64,000 bases of DNA, from the NCBI GenBank assembly GCA_933228675.1, contig OW121743.1:79293995-79357994 (forward strand), written 5' to 3'. Within the stretch, counting starts at the first letter, position 1. Each line of letters starts with the position of its first letter. Of this stretch, positions 1 through 12,389 are shown piece by piece. This DNA comes from Stomorhina lunata (Eukaryota > Arthropoda > Insecta > Diptera > Rhiniidae). A model generated the notes under the pieces. It was not told the origin of the DNA. It ran no database searches and saw only the letters and a list, made by a program, of their open reading frames with translations. The position numbers and the translations under genes are program-made.

Positions 1-147
1 CTTTTTTGCAGTTGGGAAATTGAAACAAAAGTGAAGAAATAGTGCAATTAAAACAGGGTGCCTAAGCGGAAAATCAATAGTGAAAAGTTAATAGAAGAAA
101 AGCTGATTTTGCTGTTTTTTTGTTTTTTTTTGCAAAGAAATAAAAAG
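1..147 (+). other. Candidate noncoding 5' exon ending at a splice donor
   Basis: This stretch is purine-rich and less repetitive than what follows, with runs such as GTGAAGAAATAGTG and GTGAAAAGTTAATAG that resemble fly 5' leaders. It ends in AAAAAG|GTAAGG, a good match to a splice donor, with GT at 148-149. No ATG-led frame of any length is present. It could be the last part of the untranslated first exon of Gclc, whose coding exon starts right after an acceptor at 39177, or of another gene. The link over 39 kb is inference only; nothing else in the sequence ties the two together. Confidence 0.25.
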
Positions 148-329
148 GTAAGGTTATATACCGGTTTTAATTTAGTTTTATTAATGAATTGTTCTGCTGG
201 ATTGCTAAGCGCACCATTAATCTAGGTCATAGGTTCTCAATTGGTAGACCGAGACTCCATGGGAGTTCGAACGACCATTCCAGGAAAGCCGCGAACAACT
301 AACAAATTGCTTATGCCTTTTGGTTTTTT

Positions 330-1195
330 GCAAGTATATAATTAGACTGGGTCGATTTGTATGGGGGCCAAAAAAACGCTACGGATGTATAGCAAAATCG
401 AAATCGGCACCTGATTTTAAGAAAGTTTCCCTAAGAAACCAGGTGTCTAAAATGAAAACCTATGTACCGTTGCGAGGCCTGAAAATATTCACTTCCCACA
501 CATGGAATAGAATTTTGGAAAAAAATAGTTTTGGATATAATTCGATATCTTAATGAAAGGTTCTGAAAGCTCATTTTCTCTTCTCTTACAGTTTTAAATT
601 TAAACCTGATTTGATAAGTAGTTTAAAAGTTATAAAGCTAAAACTAAACAATTCGTCAAACATATAATTCTACAGTAACTAAATGAAACAAAGTTTAAAC
701 GCTAAATATCTTGAAACATAAATGAGATATTGACACAATCAAATACAGCTTAAATAGGTATTTGAATCGTCTTTGCAAATGTATAATCAAATATGCGTTC
801 AGAACATAAATAGGACTTTGCTGAATTTTAAGAAAGAAATTTCTTCGAGATGTTAAACTTTGGTTTCGCTTTTGGGAACCCAGTGGCATTCTACTAAGTC
901 TTACTGTAGCTCATATTTTGTGGAAACACCAGCTTTATCCACCTGAAGTTTCATTAAAATACCTTCATTAGTTTTCAAGATATCGAATTATATCCAAAAC
1001 AATTTTTTTTTCCAAAATTCTATTCAATGTGTAGGAAGTGAATATTTTCAGACCTCGTGGTGCTAGCTACGTTTTCATTTTAAACACCTGGTTTCTTAGG
1101 GAAACTTTCTTAGAATTAGGAGTAGATTTCGATTTTACTATACGCCTGTTCACGAAAAAAGTCGACCGACTCTAATATACATACATACCAAATTT
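330..1195. mobile_element. Inverted-repeat element with about 200-bp arms
   Basis: The left arm, about 330-560, is an imperfect reverse complement of the right arm, about 970-1195, around a centre near position 765. Landmarks pair as expected: TTCGATATCTT at 541 with AAGATATCGAA at 978, and CCCTAAGAAACCAGGTG near 429 with CACCTGGTTTCTTAGGG near 1085. The loop between the arms is AT-rich without a transposase. The layout fits a non-autonomous foldback or MITE-type transposon. I could not find a clean terminus or target duplication, so the superfamily is open. Short reading frames inside the arms are not convincing genes. Confidence 0.55.
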
Positions 1196-3877
1196 ATGCC
1201 AGGAAATCCTACTTATTTGTAAAAGCGCTTTTAAAAACATCAAAACGAATTTAAAATATTCTTTCTGATTTTTAAAAGAAAATAATCCGGTATGTGATGG
1301 AATTCGATTATTTTCATATCGATCGATTTCAGATACATTTTTAAGATAATTTTCCTCATTTCCACAAAAAAAAAAAAATCAAATCAAATGGAAGATAAGA
1401 TATCAGTCAAAAAGACTAAAGACCAAATTCTATTTTTTTGGGTAAAATAACCGAAAAATCTCAAAAACATAGGTATATACATATTTAAAATAGAACGATT
1501 TGAAAACGATCGATTTCCATCACATACCCAATATCTGGAATTTCATCGATCTGGATTTTTAGCACTGAGCCGTTTGTGAAGCGAGCCGCTCGATCCGAGA
1601 CTGACGCCCGCTAGCAGCCGCAAGTAAAATGTTAAATAGACGCTAACAGTTTCGTACTTTACCAATTATCTTAGACTCTTAGACCAAATACGTCTAAATG
1701 GCTGCAAGATAACTCCCCCTCACGTTAGCCCTGACCTAAAATCCCACTCGGGTAGTTTACCGCATCTTCAACAAGGTTGCTCAGGTTTCCAGGATGTACC
1801 ACGAGGAGGTGCTAGTAGGAATTAAACCTGTTAGCAAGAAACCCAGGCAACAAATGCATCCCATTTGCATCCTAAATAGGATCATAACGAGTTTATTTAT
1901 TCCATGGTAAACTACTGGTTTATGAATTTCGATGTAGCCAAGAACGGAAAATGTCGAATGTACTGGGCTTTCAGTTGAGGTCTCTACATACTAGAACTAG
2001 TTAATTGGAGATTATACCATAGGCATGGCAATGACCACTTTGGTATAAAAAAGCTTCCATCTAAAAAATTCAAGGGTCAACACATGTGACAAAAATATAA
2101 AAGTTGAGCTTCGAATTGCTCGCTTTCCGATTTATTTTTTAGATTAAGCCCCAAGTGACTATTTCTGGTTTGAAATAACTCACAATAAATAACCTCGAAA
2201 AATCAAACAAAGCTAAATTAGAGATTTTCGGGTATTTTCTGAAATCTCGTGAGAACCATTGATATAAAAATACCAGATTAATGTATAAGCAACCGAATAA
2301 ATTTGAGTTAAAGCAAAAAAATGTTTATAGCCCAAACAATTTCTAATTGTACGGTTACCAGTAACTTATATCTTGTCATTTATGAACCTATATCGTCACT
2401 TAAGATGTGTAACTGCACTTCTAGTTTTTATTTACAGGAGAAGCAAAACACGTTATAACTTTTAAGCTACAAGGAACATTGAATCCAAATTTTGGAATTG
2501 GGTCAACAAGCCATCAGCAAAAAAAAAAAAACTATAAAAACTAAAAGGGAAAAAAACGTTTAGTTTTAGAATTATTATTTCAGAAATAACCTCGTAACTT
2601 TTAAACGGTTAAAGATACTTAAATGAAATTTCATATAGTTAGAACAGAGGAGCTTTAGAGTTGATCTGTAAGTAATTGCGAAAAAACAAGATTAATATTT
2701 TTTGAAATCAAAAGGACTTAACTACAATACAAATTTTGAGCAACATTTTAAACCTCTGATTTTAAGTGTTTTGACCGTACACCAAAAAAATTGTGTAGCT
2801 ATTTTAATTTTTGTATAATTTACGCCTTTTTGAATTTCAGGTGATGATATATTTAGGTTCTTTTTAATTTTTAAATTAATAGTTTTTTATTTGTGTTTAT
2901 AATTTGGCTTTGGTCCAACACCTACATAAATTTTATTACATTTTTACAGTTTCGATTTTTTACTTTGACTTTTTGGTCTATATATAAATATATTTAAATG
3001 TCGTTTTCTCATCAAGAACTTAAAAGACATTTGATTTTTGTTACCCTAGGTCGGCACAAGTATGTTTTACTAATTCGCAAGAAATTAACCCTTAAAAGGA
3101 TAAAGGATGATGACATTTATGTTTGAGAGACGAAGTCATTATTTTTTCTTGGGAATTGTTATTGTTTCTAAAAAGTTATTATTATTTCTTATATTTTCTG
3201 TTTTCCTTAAAGATTTGTTTATTTTAAAACTATTTAATGAAATGCTTGAAAGATAAGATACAGATACATATTATTTAAATTTCTGAAGTATCTGTTTTTA
3301 GTTGCGAAATTGTAACCCCATGATTAATTGCCATGATTTGCAAAAATTAGGATTTGATCATTTCAAATACGCCAAGTCATTTTTAGTGATGAAATTTTAT
3401 AGAACCAGATTCTTATCTTAATACTTATAATTAACAAGTGTATAAATTTAGAAAATCATATAAAATATTTTATAACTTCTTTTATCTCTTAAAATAATTA
3501 ATTGAGTCATTATTTCACCTAATTTATATGGAATTGATTACGTTTTATTTTAATAATCTGGTTTCTAGAACAAATATGTTTTGGATAACGATAACAATCG
3601 AGTAATTAATGCATTTTAATGCACGCGTCTCTACTAGAAAAATTAAGTTTAAATAATTTCTGAAACGTCTGGTTGAAATCTTTTGTTGTATATCGAGTTT
3701 TATGGGGATTTTGACTGAATAGTATTATTATTGTCATTAAATAGTGATTCATTTTCCATCCCAGACATTTTTTTTTGAATCAATGATTAATTATGAAATT
3801 TGTCATATTTAAATAATAATAATAGGCTTTTTTTATAGTTTTTTTTCTAGATCAGATATAAATTAACTAAGCAATCT
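1196..3877. other. AT-rich noncoding stretch, no gene seen
   Basis: No reading frame or RNA gene can be supported. The segment about 1560-2080 has a more even base composition than its surroundings and could be a decayed element, but stops occur in all frames and I recognise no protein family. Around 2440-2720 there are phrases such as TAACTTTTAAACGGTTAAAG that resemble the arms of the foldback element at 29570-33541, suggesting old relics. Confidence 0.5.
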
Positions 3878-4629
3878 TTAACTTTTCTATATAAAATTAA
3901 AACCATAGTCAACTTTTCTCAAGAAAACTGTAGCTTTCGCCAACTTTTTTATAGAAAACTTAGCGATCGTCAACTATTTTATAGAAAACTACAGCGATCG
4001 TTAATTTTTCTATAGAAATCTATAGCGATCGCTAACTTTTCTAAAGAAAACGATCGTGACTGTTTGCTCAAGAAAAGCGATCGCCAGCATTTCTAAAGAA
4101 AACTATAGCAATCACCAACTTTTGTATATAAATCTTAGCAATCGTCAACTTTTTTAAAGAAAAATGGCGATCACCAACTTTTCTATAGAAAACTATAGCG
4201 ATCGCCAAATTATTTACAGAAATCTTTAGCGATCATCAACTTTTCTATAGAAAACTATAGCTATACCAACTTTTCTATAGAAAACTATAGCTATACCAAC
4301 TTTTCTATAGAAAACTATAGCTATCGCCAACTTTTCTATAGAAAACTATAGCGATCGCCAACTTGTCCATAGAAAACTAAAGCGATCGCCAACTTTTCTT
4401 TAGAAAACTATAGCGATCGTCAACTTTTCTATAGAAAACTATAGCTATCGACACATTTCCTTTGAAAACTATAGCAATCGCCAACTTTTCTTTAAAAAAC
4501 TATAGCGATCGTCAACTTTTCTATAGAAAACTATAGCGATCGCCAACTTTTCTTTAGAAAACTATAGTCCGCCAACTTTTCTTTAGAAAACTATAGCGAT
4601 CGCTAACTTTTCTATAGAAAACCATAGCG
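3878..4629 (+). repeat. Minisatellite family A, block 1 (31-bp units)
   Basis: About 24 diverged units. The typical unit is 31 bp: GCGATCGCC, AAC, TTTTCTATAGAAAA, then CTATA. Each unit holds two palindromes, GCGATCGC and TTTTCTATAGAAAA. Many units have point changes or small deletions, for example CTATACC replacing the GATCGC part near 4260-4320. This block is more diverged than block 3, so it looks older or less homogenised. Confidence 0.9.
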
Positions 4630-6054
4630 TTTGTACATATTCGAATCAACTCATATTTCTTTCTGTCTTATCTGTCACAAGACTTTTACATGCTCCTGAT
4701 TTTTCAATAACTTTTTAAATCTTTTGCATACGATCTCAGATAATTTTGTTCTATCTAAATATTTATCATTTCTAATAGAGTGAAAATAGTTTTGTTGTTA
4801 TCTTTCTTGTCAAGGCCCTTAATTAATTTCCTATTTTTGTTTGTTATTCAATTTTTAAACCCCTCAAAATTTAATTATACTGTTGTTTTCTTCTATAATA
4901 ACTAATAATTTATTTTTCATTATTTATTATTATTATTATCTAATTTCGCAAAAAACAGTTTTAACTTTATCTCTAGTTTTATATAACAACTTGTTTTTCC
5001 ATTTCAATTATTTTTCATGTTTCGTTTAATTTTTCAAATGTTAATGACTTTGTTGCTTTTCACGCCTAATGACTTTAGCGGTGAAAAATGTCCATACAAA
5101 AGGTGTCATATTTATTGAGTTGTAACTATTACGAGGAATATTTAATTCAATATTTTTTAATGTCAAGAATTTTGTATTAGAGACATTATTGATGGGTTCA
5201 TTAAATTAAAGTGTAATCAATCTAGTCATATAATTTGGACTTTGGTCATACAGGATCTCCAAGCGATTGTACTTTAGAAAACTCGTGGGATTAACTTTTC
5301 TACAAAAAACTTTTTTATAGAAAATTAAGGCGGTCCTCAATTTTTCTGTAGAACTTTCCTATAAAATAAACTTTATAATGCGATTAAAATGTAACAATTA
5401 CAGCGTAATTATTACACTTGTTTCAAATTATCTAAAGTAATAAAACATTTTTTCCATTAATTTTACGACTAGTTTACTAATATTTTAAAGACGTCATAAA
5501 AATTAAAATTTATGTTATCATTATTTGTCATAACGCATTTCTTGAAATAAAAATGTATAATTTATATTGCAAAAAATTCTGAAAAATTTCTTCATTTACC
5601 AAAAGTTTAAACTATGAAAGAGGATCGATGCTACCAGCGCAGAATTTTGTTGTATATATTCGTCTTTGACGACCTATACAGTTGACTACTGTTTACCTTG
5701 GACTTATACGCGTAGATCTATAGTTTGTCGCCTAGTACGATGTCTTAAGCATATTTGGAGAATCAAGATCACATTTTTAACTCGTCCCTAAGCGAGTTTC
5801 TACGATTGAATTTTCCCAAGCCTCGATTATAACTATTTTGAAACATAAAAGGCAACCTTCGTACCTAGATTGTAACACTTACATATCTTTTTAAATTGAT
5901 TTTTTTTTAATTTCTAAAAAACTTATGTATAACTTTATGTACAAGGTCAATTAGTGTCGAAGATCTTAAGCTAAGTAATACCGCAATCAATCAACTAAAA
6001 CCACTACACTTCTTAATTAACTGTATATCCCAGCAAACAACAAAGACTTCAATA
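4630..6054. other. Spacer with decayed family A units
   Basis: AT-rich sequence without a supportable gene. At 5268-5365 there are a few decayed family A units (TTTTTTATAGAAAATTAAGGC and similar), showing that blocks 1 and 2 may once have been closer or that single units are scattered. Confidence 0.5.
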
Positions 6055-6840
6055 GGAGGTTTTGACAACTTTTGTGAGGTGATCGTAATTTTTTCTATTG
6101 AAACTAAAACTTTTAAATTAAAAGCGATCACATATATTTCTAAAGAAATTAAAGCAATCGACAACTTTTCTATAGAAAACAAAAGCGATTGCCAACTTTT
6201 CTATAGAAAAGTAAAGTGATCTCCAACTTTTCTATAGAAAAGTAAAGCGATCGCCAACTTTTCTATAGAAAAGTTAAGCGATCGCCAACTTTTCTATAGA
6301 AAAGTAAAGCGATCGCCAACTTTTCTATAGAAAAGTAAAGCCATCGCCAACTTTTCTATAGAAAAGTAAAGCGATCGCCAACTTTTCTGTAGAAAAGTAA
6401 AGCGATCGCCAACTTTTCTATAGAAAAGTAAAGCGATCGCCAACTTTTCTATAGAAAAGTAAAGCGATCGCCAACTTTTCGCCAACTTTTCTATAGAAAA
6501 GTAAAGCGATCGCCAACTTTTTTATAGAAAAGTAAAGCGATCGCCAACTTTTCTATAGAAAAGTAAAGCGATCGCCAACTTTTCAGTAGAAAACTATAAC
6601 GATCGCAAACTTTTCTATAGAAAACTATAGCGATCGCCAACTTTTCTATAGAACTTTACTATAGAAAACTGTAGCGACCGCCAACTTTTCGATAGAAAAC
6701 TATTGTAATCGCCAACTTTTCTATAGAAAACTATAGCGATCGCCAACTTTTCTATAGAAAACTATAGCGATCGCCAACTTTTCTATAGAAAACTATAGCG
6801 ATCGCCTGCTTTTCAAAAGAAAACTGTAGCGATCGCCACC
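6055..6840 (+). repeat. Minisatellite family A, block 2 (31-bp units)
   Basis: About 25 units of 31 bp. The linker between the two palindromes is mostly GTAAA in the first half and CTATA in the second, so the block has two sub-variants. Near 6476-6490 a unit is cut short, with two AACTTTTC segments close together, a typical slippage or unequal-exchange scar. Open frames across this block simply translate the repeat. Confidence 0.9.
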
Positions 6841-7611
6841 GACATATTTTATGGGTTAATGCCCTGTAGCTTAATTAGTAAAGAAAACACATTCGCAATG
6901 TATTTTACAATTGTTTAAAATAACTAAAAGTTCCCATAAAATGTTTTTTACCATAATTTATTCCACAAACGAATGCTTGGTATTACTTTATAGTTATTTT
7001 TATCAATTCTAAATCTTATATGATTGATATATCAATTACGTATTTCATTTCACGTTCGCAAGACCGTGTATTTTCTAATTTCAGCGTGTTCTTCTGTTCT
7101 GTTAGTCTTATGTAGACTCTAATTAATAAAATGCTGACTCACGATTACTCGTTCATTATTTATTCATTTACACTTTAGTTTTGTATATATATATTTTTTG
7201 CAATGTATTAATAAACAAATATCAAAAATACAGTTTATTTAAAATTTTTGTGTGCATAAAATCACAACGAAATACATATTCTTCGAAAAACCTAAACAAA
7301 TATAGATAAGAAGGCAGCAAAATATATGAAGGCAAAATTCGCACAACACAATATCTAACGATCGGTTGGCACATGTGCTTTCATCAATAAAATATAAAAT
7401 TAACCGCCAATACAATGTTTGGCCTTGAATTGTGAGACAGAACTTTTGTTATATCTGAGAAAAAAAAATTATAAATGAAAAAGTTTCTTTCTACGGTTAA
7501 TTTGCAAAGTATATGAGATATGTGAAATTGTATTTATTTTGCCAAAAATCCATTTCAATTTCCTTTAATTAATATTAATACTACATTGTAAAATAGTTAA
7601 ACCAAAGAACA
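6841..7611. other. AT-rich spacer between family A blocks
   Basis: No gene, RNA or repeat structure beyond simple AT-rich sequence could be supported here. Confidence 0.4.
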
Positions 7612-9290
7612 ACTGGCGATCGACAACTTTTCTATAGAAAATTGTATAGATTGAAAATTTTTCTGTACAAAATTAAGGCGATCGCCAACTTTTCTATAGA
7701 AAATTTAGGCGATTGCCAACTTTTCTATAGAAAATTAATTCTATAGAAAATTAAGGTGATCGGCAACTTTTCTATAGAAAATTAAAGCGATCGCCAACTT
7801 TTCTAAACAAAACTAAGACGATCGCCATTTTTTCCATAAAAAACTAAGGCGATCGCCTACTTTTCTATAGAAAACTAAGGCGATCGCCCACTTTTCTATA
7901 GAAAACTAAGGCGATCGTGAACTTTTCTATTGAAAACTAAGGCGATCGTGAACTTTTCTATAGAAAACTAAGGCCATCGCCAACTTTTCTATAGAAAACT
8001 AAGGCGATCGCCAACTTTTCTATACAAAACTTGGGCGATCGCCAACTTTTCTATAGAAAACTAAGGCGATCGCCAACTTTTCTATAGAAAACTGAGGCGA
8101 TCGCCAACTTTTCTATAGAAAACTAAGGCGATCGCCAACTTTTCTATAGAAAACTAAGGCGATCGCCAACTTTTCTATAGAAAACTAAGGCGATCGCCAA
8201 CTTTTCTATAGAAAACTAAGGCGATCGCCAACTTTTCTATAGAAAACTAAGGCGATCGCCAACTTTTCTATAGAAAACTAAGGCGATCGCCAACTTTTCT
8301 ATAGAAAACTAAGGCGATCGCCAACTTTTCTATAGAAAACTAAGGCGATCGCCAACTTTTCTATAGAAAACTAAGGCGATCGCCAACTTTTCTATAGAAA
8401 ACTAAGGCGATCGCCAACTTTTCTATAGAAAACTAAGGCGATCGCCAACTTTTCTATAGAAAACTAATGCGATCGCCAACTTTTCTATAGAAAACTAATG
8501 CGATCGCCAACTTTTCTATAGAAAACTAAGGCGATCGCCAACTTTTCTATAGAAAACTAATGCGATCGCCAACTTTTCTATAGAAAACTAATGCGATCGC
8601 CAACTTTTCTATAGAAAACTAAGGCGATCGCCAACTTTTCTATAGAAAACTAATGCGATCGCCAACTTTTCTATAGAAAACTAAGGCGATCGCCAACTTT
8701 TCTATAGAAAACTAAGGCGATCGCCAACTTTTCTATAGAAAACTAAGGCGATCGCCAACTTTTCTATAGAAAACTAAGGCGATCGCCAACTTTTCTATAG
8801 AAAACTAAGGCGATCGCCAACTTTTCTATAGAAAACTAAGGCGATCGCCAACTTTTCTATAGAAAACTAAGGCGATCGCCAACTTTTCTATAGAAAACTA
8901 AGGCGATCGCCAACTTTTCTATAGAAAACTAAGGCGATCGCCAACTTTTCTATAGAAAACTAAGGCGATCGCCAACTTTTCTATAGAAAACTAAGGCGAT
9001 TGCCAACTTTTCTATAGAAAACTAAGGCGATCGCCAACTTTTCTATAGAAAACTAAGGCGATCGCCAACTTTTCTATAGAAAACTAAGGCGATCGCCAAC
9101 TTTTCTATAGAAAAGTAAGGCGATCGCCAACTTTTCTATGGAAAACTAAGGCGATCGCCAACTTTGCTATAGTAAACAGAGGTGATCGTCAACTTTTTTA
9201 TACAAAACTAAAGTGATCGGCAACTTTTCAAAAAAAAAAAAAAAAAAATTAGGGCGATCGCCATCTTTTCTATATTAAACATAGGCGATA
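7612..9290 (+). repeat. Minisatellite family A, block 3, largest and most uniform
   Basis: About 54 units of 31 bp with linker CTAAG. From about 7970 to 9170 almost every unit is identical, except for a CTAAT variant scattered between 8465 and 8660. Both edges are degraded (7612-7780 and 9170-9290), and the right edge carries a 20-base A run near 9231-9250. Uniform centre and decayed edges is the usual pattern of a recently expanded tandem array. Confidence 0.95.
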
Positions 9291-11059
9291 AACAAATGTG
9301 TTGCAGATCCTAATAAAAGATTTGTAAGTCTATAAAAGCCTTAATCATCGATAGAAAAAGCTTAATACATTCTGGTGTTTTGGTATTGTGACAAGTTTTT
9401 CCTTTATCCTAAAACGTTAAATTAAAATTTATTGATTTATAATTTAATCAACTGCGTATTTTATTAACACAAGTAGTGAAGGTGTTGCTTTCCCATTTTC
9501 TCATTCAAATTCTTCCTAAAAGTACACGCATATTTGTAAGTAATTATTAAAACTATACAATTTATTTGCTTAATAATAACTTTCAAATAACTCTATCGAA
9601 TTTCCATTAATTATAGTTATTACACTTTCTATGTTTACGTGTACCTATAGAAAGAAGTTTACCACGGATGGGTGTTTGTGGATCATACGACAAACAAATA
9701 TGGAACACTTCTAACTAGGACACCGCCAATAAACGTCACAGAACTAAATTTTGTATTAAATATTCAACATGCTTTTGTGACTAAAAGCAAAACATAGCAA
9801 CACACGAGATATGAACATATTTGTTTTCTTCAGCTATTTTTATAATAGAAAATTTAATAAATAAAATTTTTTTAGTATCGCGTGCTACACATGTTTGGTG
9901 CCAAAGACAACAGCCCCCTCCCAAAAAAACGCAAACTTATTTAAATACACTTATAAAGTTTTTGTTTGTTTTATTTAGTTTTAATTCGATATAAAATGAC
10001 TCACTGAATACCCTATCGAAGGTCTGTGAGTTTTCTTTTTTTTTTCGGTAGCAGAAATAAAGTAAATAAGTATGGGTCATTTTTTCTTTTATCGCTTACA
10101 TCTCTGCAATTTCTTAGCCGATTTGTATAATATCTTCTGCAAAAATGTTCTATAGAATATTATTTGAAGATCTTTTAACAATACAAGTCCAAGGATCTTA
10201 TGTGTACCTCAAGTTCTTTGTCAGAACTTTGGTTTTAGTCCATACATTATGCAATGATGTCAGTGTAATTTTGTAAAGCCTTATCGATTTTGCGTGTCTT
10301 CGCTCTTGAGACCTTTTAATGACCAGGAAACTATATTTTCTAGATGACTCATTACTTTTTCTATTTAAACATTTTTAAAAACTTTTTTCATGTAGTACAA
10401 AATTTTTAAATATTTAATATGATTTTTCTGAGAAAAAAAAAACAAAATCCAATTGAAACTGACATGCAAAATATCGTGAAGAAATTTTTTAGGTGACCGT
10501 TTTTTCTCTTTAAATTTTTTTGTTAGTTATTGAAAATTTCATAACGAAAGCTTTTATTTTGTTTTTCCTTAATTTAATGGTCGAATGCAATCTTTTTCAA
10601 ATAATATTGTGTTGAGATGATTTGAAAATTACTAGAACATGAAAATATTTTTGAAATAAGTTTTTTTTTTTAATAACAAATTCAAGAGAGTGCTGATGTC
10701 CACTTTAAACAAATAAATTGTTTTGTACACAAAATTTGAAATAAACAAATAGATTTGGTAATTATTTTGAATCAAAATCTTTAATGCGAATAAAAATTGA
10801 CTAAAACGGATACAAAATTTGTCAGGCTCTAGTTAAAAATTTTCATCAGAATACATTCCCTTGTAATGGCGATAAAATTGTAAAATAAAGTTTGCAGACT
10901 CTTACACATAAAGGACAGTTGTATTCCATTTTTGATCGGATTAAGTATAAAACTCCCCTATTTAACTCCCTATTAAGTACAGCAGCTGCTTCCGTAAAAC
11001 TAGTGGTGTGATTAGTCCAACTTAAACTTCTTGCACATATTCTTAATTATTTTTTAAAT
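9291..11059. other. AT-rich noncoding stretch
   Basis: No supportable gene. The sequence is AT-rich with homopolymer runs; I see no transposon ends or tandem structure in it. Confidence 0.45.
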
Positions 11060-11830
11060 TATAGCGAATTAGTAAATTTAGTCACTAGGGAGTGGGGTAG
11101 GACTTCCAATTTCAACGTTTCTAAGTATGTCTTGACCGCATTCGCAACATGGGTCGATCATTGTCATGCAGTAAAATCAATTTATGATATCTCTAGTTGT
11201 ATTGTGGCCGTTTGCCTTTCAATGCTCGGCTCAAACGCATAAATTCCGTTCCATAACGATCGCCTGTGATTGTTTCAGTCGGGTTTGTCAACTCAAATTT
11301 TAAGAAATACACAACGCCAATCTGGTCTCACCAAATACAGAGCATGACATTGGAACGTTGAATATTCAGTTTGGTCATCAACGTGGAAGCATGGTAGGCA
11401 TATCCCCAAAATTTTCTCTGATTGCAATTATTCGTCCCCAGTCACAATGCGATGCACAAATCCCTTCCGTCATTGCCCTGCAAGCAGCTGATCACAAGCA
11501 AACAAACGAACTTTAAAATCTATCGGCTTTAATTCGTACGGCATCGAATTTCCTTTTTTCTGATTAATTCCCATCCTAATTGATCAAGTAACGCTGGGGG
11601 TTAGTGCGTATCTCGATTCGAAAATAAAACTATTCAATTTGTGTGCTTAAAGCATTGCGTTACGAAAATAATTTCCTTCGAATCGAAATAGGCTGTCAAC
11701 CCCTTTGTATCTTCAAAAATCTTCACTTTTCCATTGCCATGTCGGCCTTCGACGTCGAAACCAACGTTCTTGAAGCGTTGAAACTACTCTTTCAGAACTT
11801 TCGATGTGCCTAAAACGCAGATTTCTTCAT
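11060..11830 (-). pseudogene. Broken mariner-family transposase
   Basis: Reading the minus strand in shifting frames gives clear pieces of a mariner (Tc1/mariner superfamily) transposase. In order from the N-terminal side they are FQRFKNVGFDVEGRHGNGK (about 11735-11795, part of the DNA-binding region), MPYELKPIDFKVRLFACDQL (about 11475-11545), RKGFVHRIVTGDE (about 11435-11485, around the first catalytic Asp), WDQIGVVYFLKFELTNPTE, HDNDRP (about 11145-11165, around the second catalytic Asp), and VKTYLETLKLEVLPH up to about 11090. The pieces are separated by stops and at least one frameshift near 11150, and a small palindromic element interrupts the gene at 11596-11703. Such transposases cut and paste their own element; this one cannot be functional. 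Terminal inverted repeats were not identified. Confidence 0.85.
11596..11703. mobile_element. Short palindromic MITE, copy 1, inside the mariner relic
   Basis: The segment starts GGGGGTTAGTGCG and ends with CTGTCAACCCC. Just inside, TATCTCGATTCGAAAATAA faces the inverse TTCCTTCGAATCGAAATA, making one long imperfect palindrome of about 108 bp. A second copy is at 20263-20378. It splits the mariner sequence between the DNA-binding part and the catalytic part, so it inserted after that element was already present. Confidence 0.65.
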
Positions 11831-11844
11831 ATAAAAGCAGAAAA

Positions 11845-12060
11845 TTATATAGCAGGTTAGTCATCTGCCTAGCATACCAAAGGTCGCAAGTTCGATCCCC
11901 GGCCACACCAACTTGATGAAATAAACTAAAAAAAAAGTTGACCTCATAACTCAGCTAGCCTCAGGTTATTGAGTATTAGGCTATGTAAAACTTCTCCAAC
12001 TAAAGCATTTGCCGTTCGGAGCCGGAGTTAAAACGTAGGTCCCTTTCAATGTGTCTAAAA
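11845..12060 (+). mobile_element. Probable tRNA-derived SINE
   Basis: At 11881-11905 the sequence GGTCGCAAGTTCGATCCCC matches the B box of an RNA polymerase III promoter, and TAGCAGGTTAGTCATCTGCC upstream at about 11850 is a plausible degraded A box. The body continues with CATTTGCCGTTCGGAGCCGG and AAAACGTAGGTCCC, wording typical of insect SINE bodies as I recall them. No clear target duplication or tail was found. A decayed tRNA pseudogene is the alternative. Confidence 0.5.
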
Positions 12061-12389
12061 ATATAATCGAATTCAGCTTCCTTGTTCTAATTGGTATGTC
12101 GTGGGAATTATATATATATAGTATGAGATCACATTACCGATTTTCTCTTTTTTTCTATATAATACCGAATTTTCAAAAATAGTAGGTGAAATGTTGTTTA
12201 TGATGTTTTTCATATTTTAGAGTTCAAATCACCGCGAAAAAATCATTGAATTCAATGGACCTATTACAATAGATGCCAAGTCGGCTTATAAGTTCTTAGA
12301 CGGACACTTGGTATTTTAAATCGATCGACTAAGAATTACTTTCCATCCGATCTGAGGGCACAATTTTAAAGATAAATTGATGAATTTTC

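Noticed and set aside
215..290. tRNA-like phrase with GGGAGTTCGAAC
   Set aside because: It resembles a B box, but no cloverleaf or convincing A box can be drawn.
6294..6485. 63-codon minus-strand frame
   Set aside because: Translation of family A 31-bp units; the 31-bp period shifts the frame and the frame ends where the units vary.
3878..9290. Regular 31-bp repeats resembling a CRISPR array
   Set aside because: Units abut directly with no unique spacers, the host is clearly eukaryotic, and no cas genes exist.
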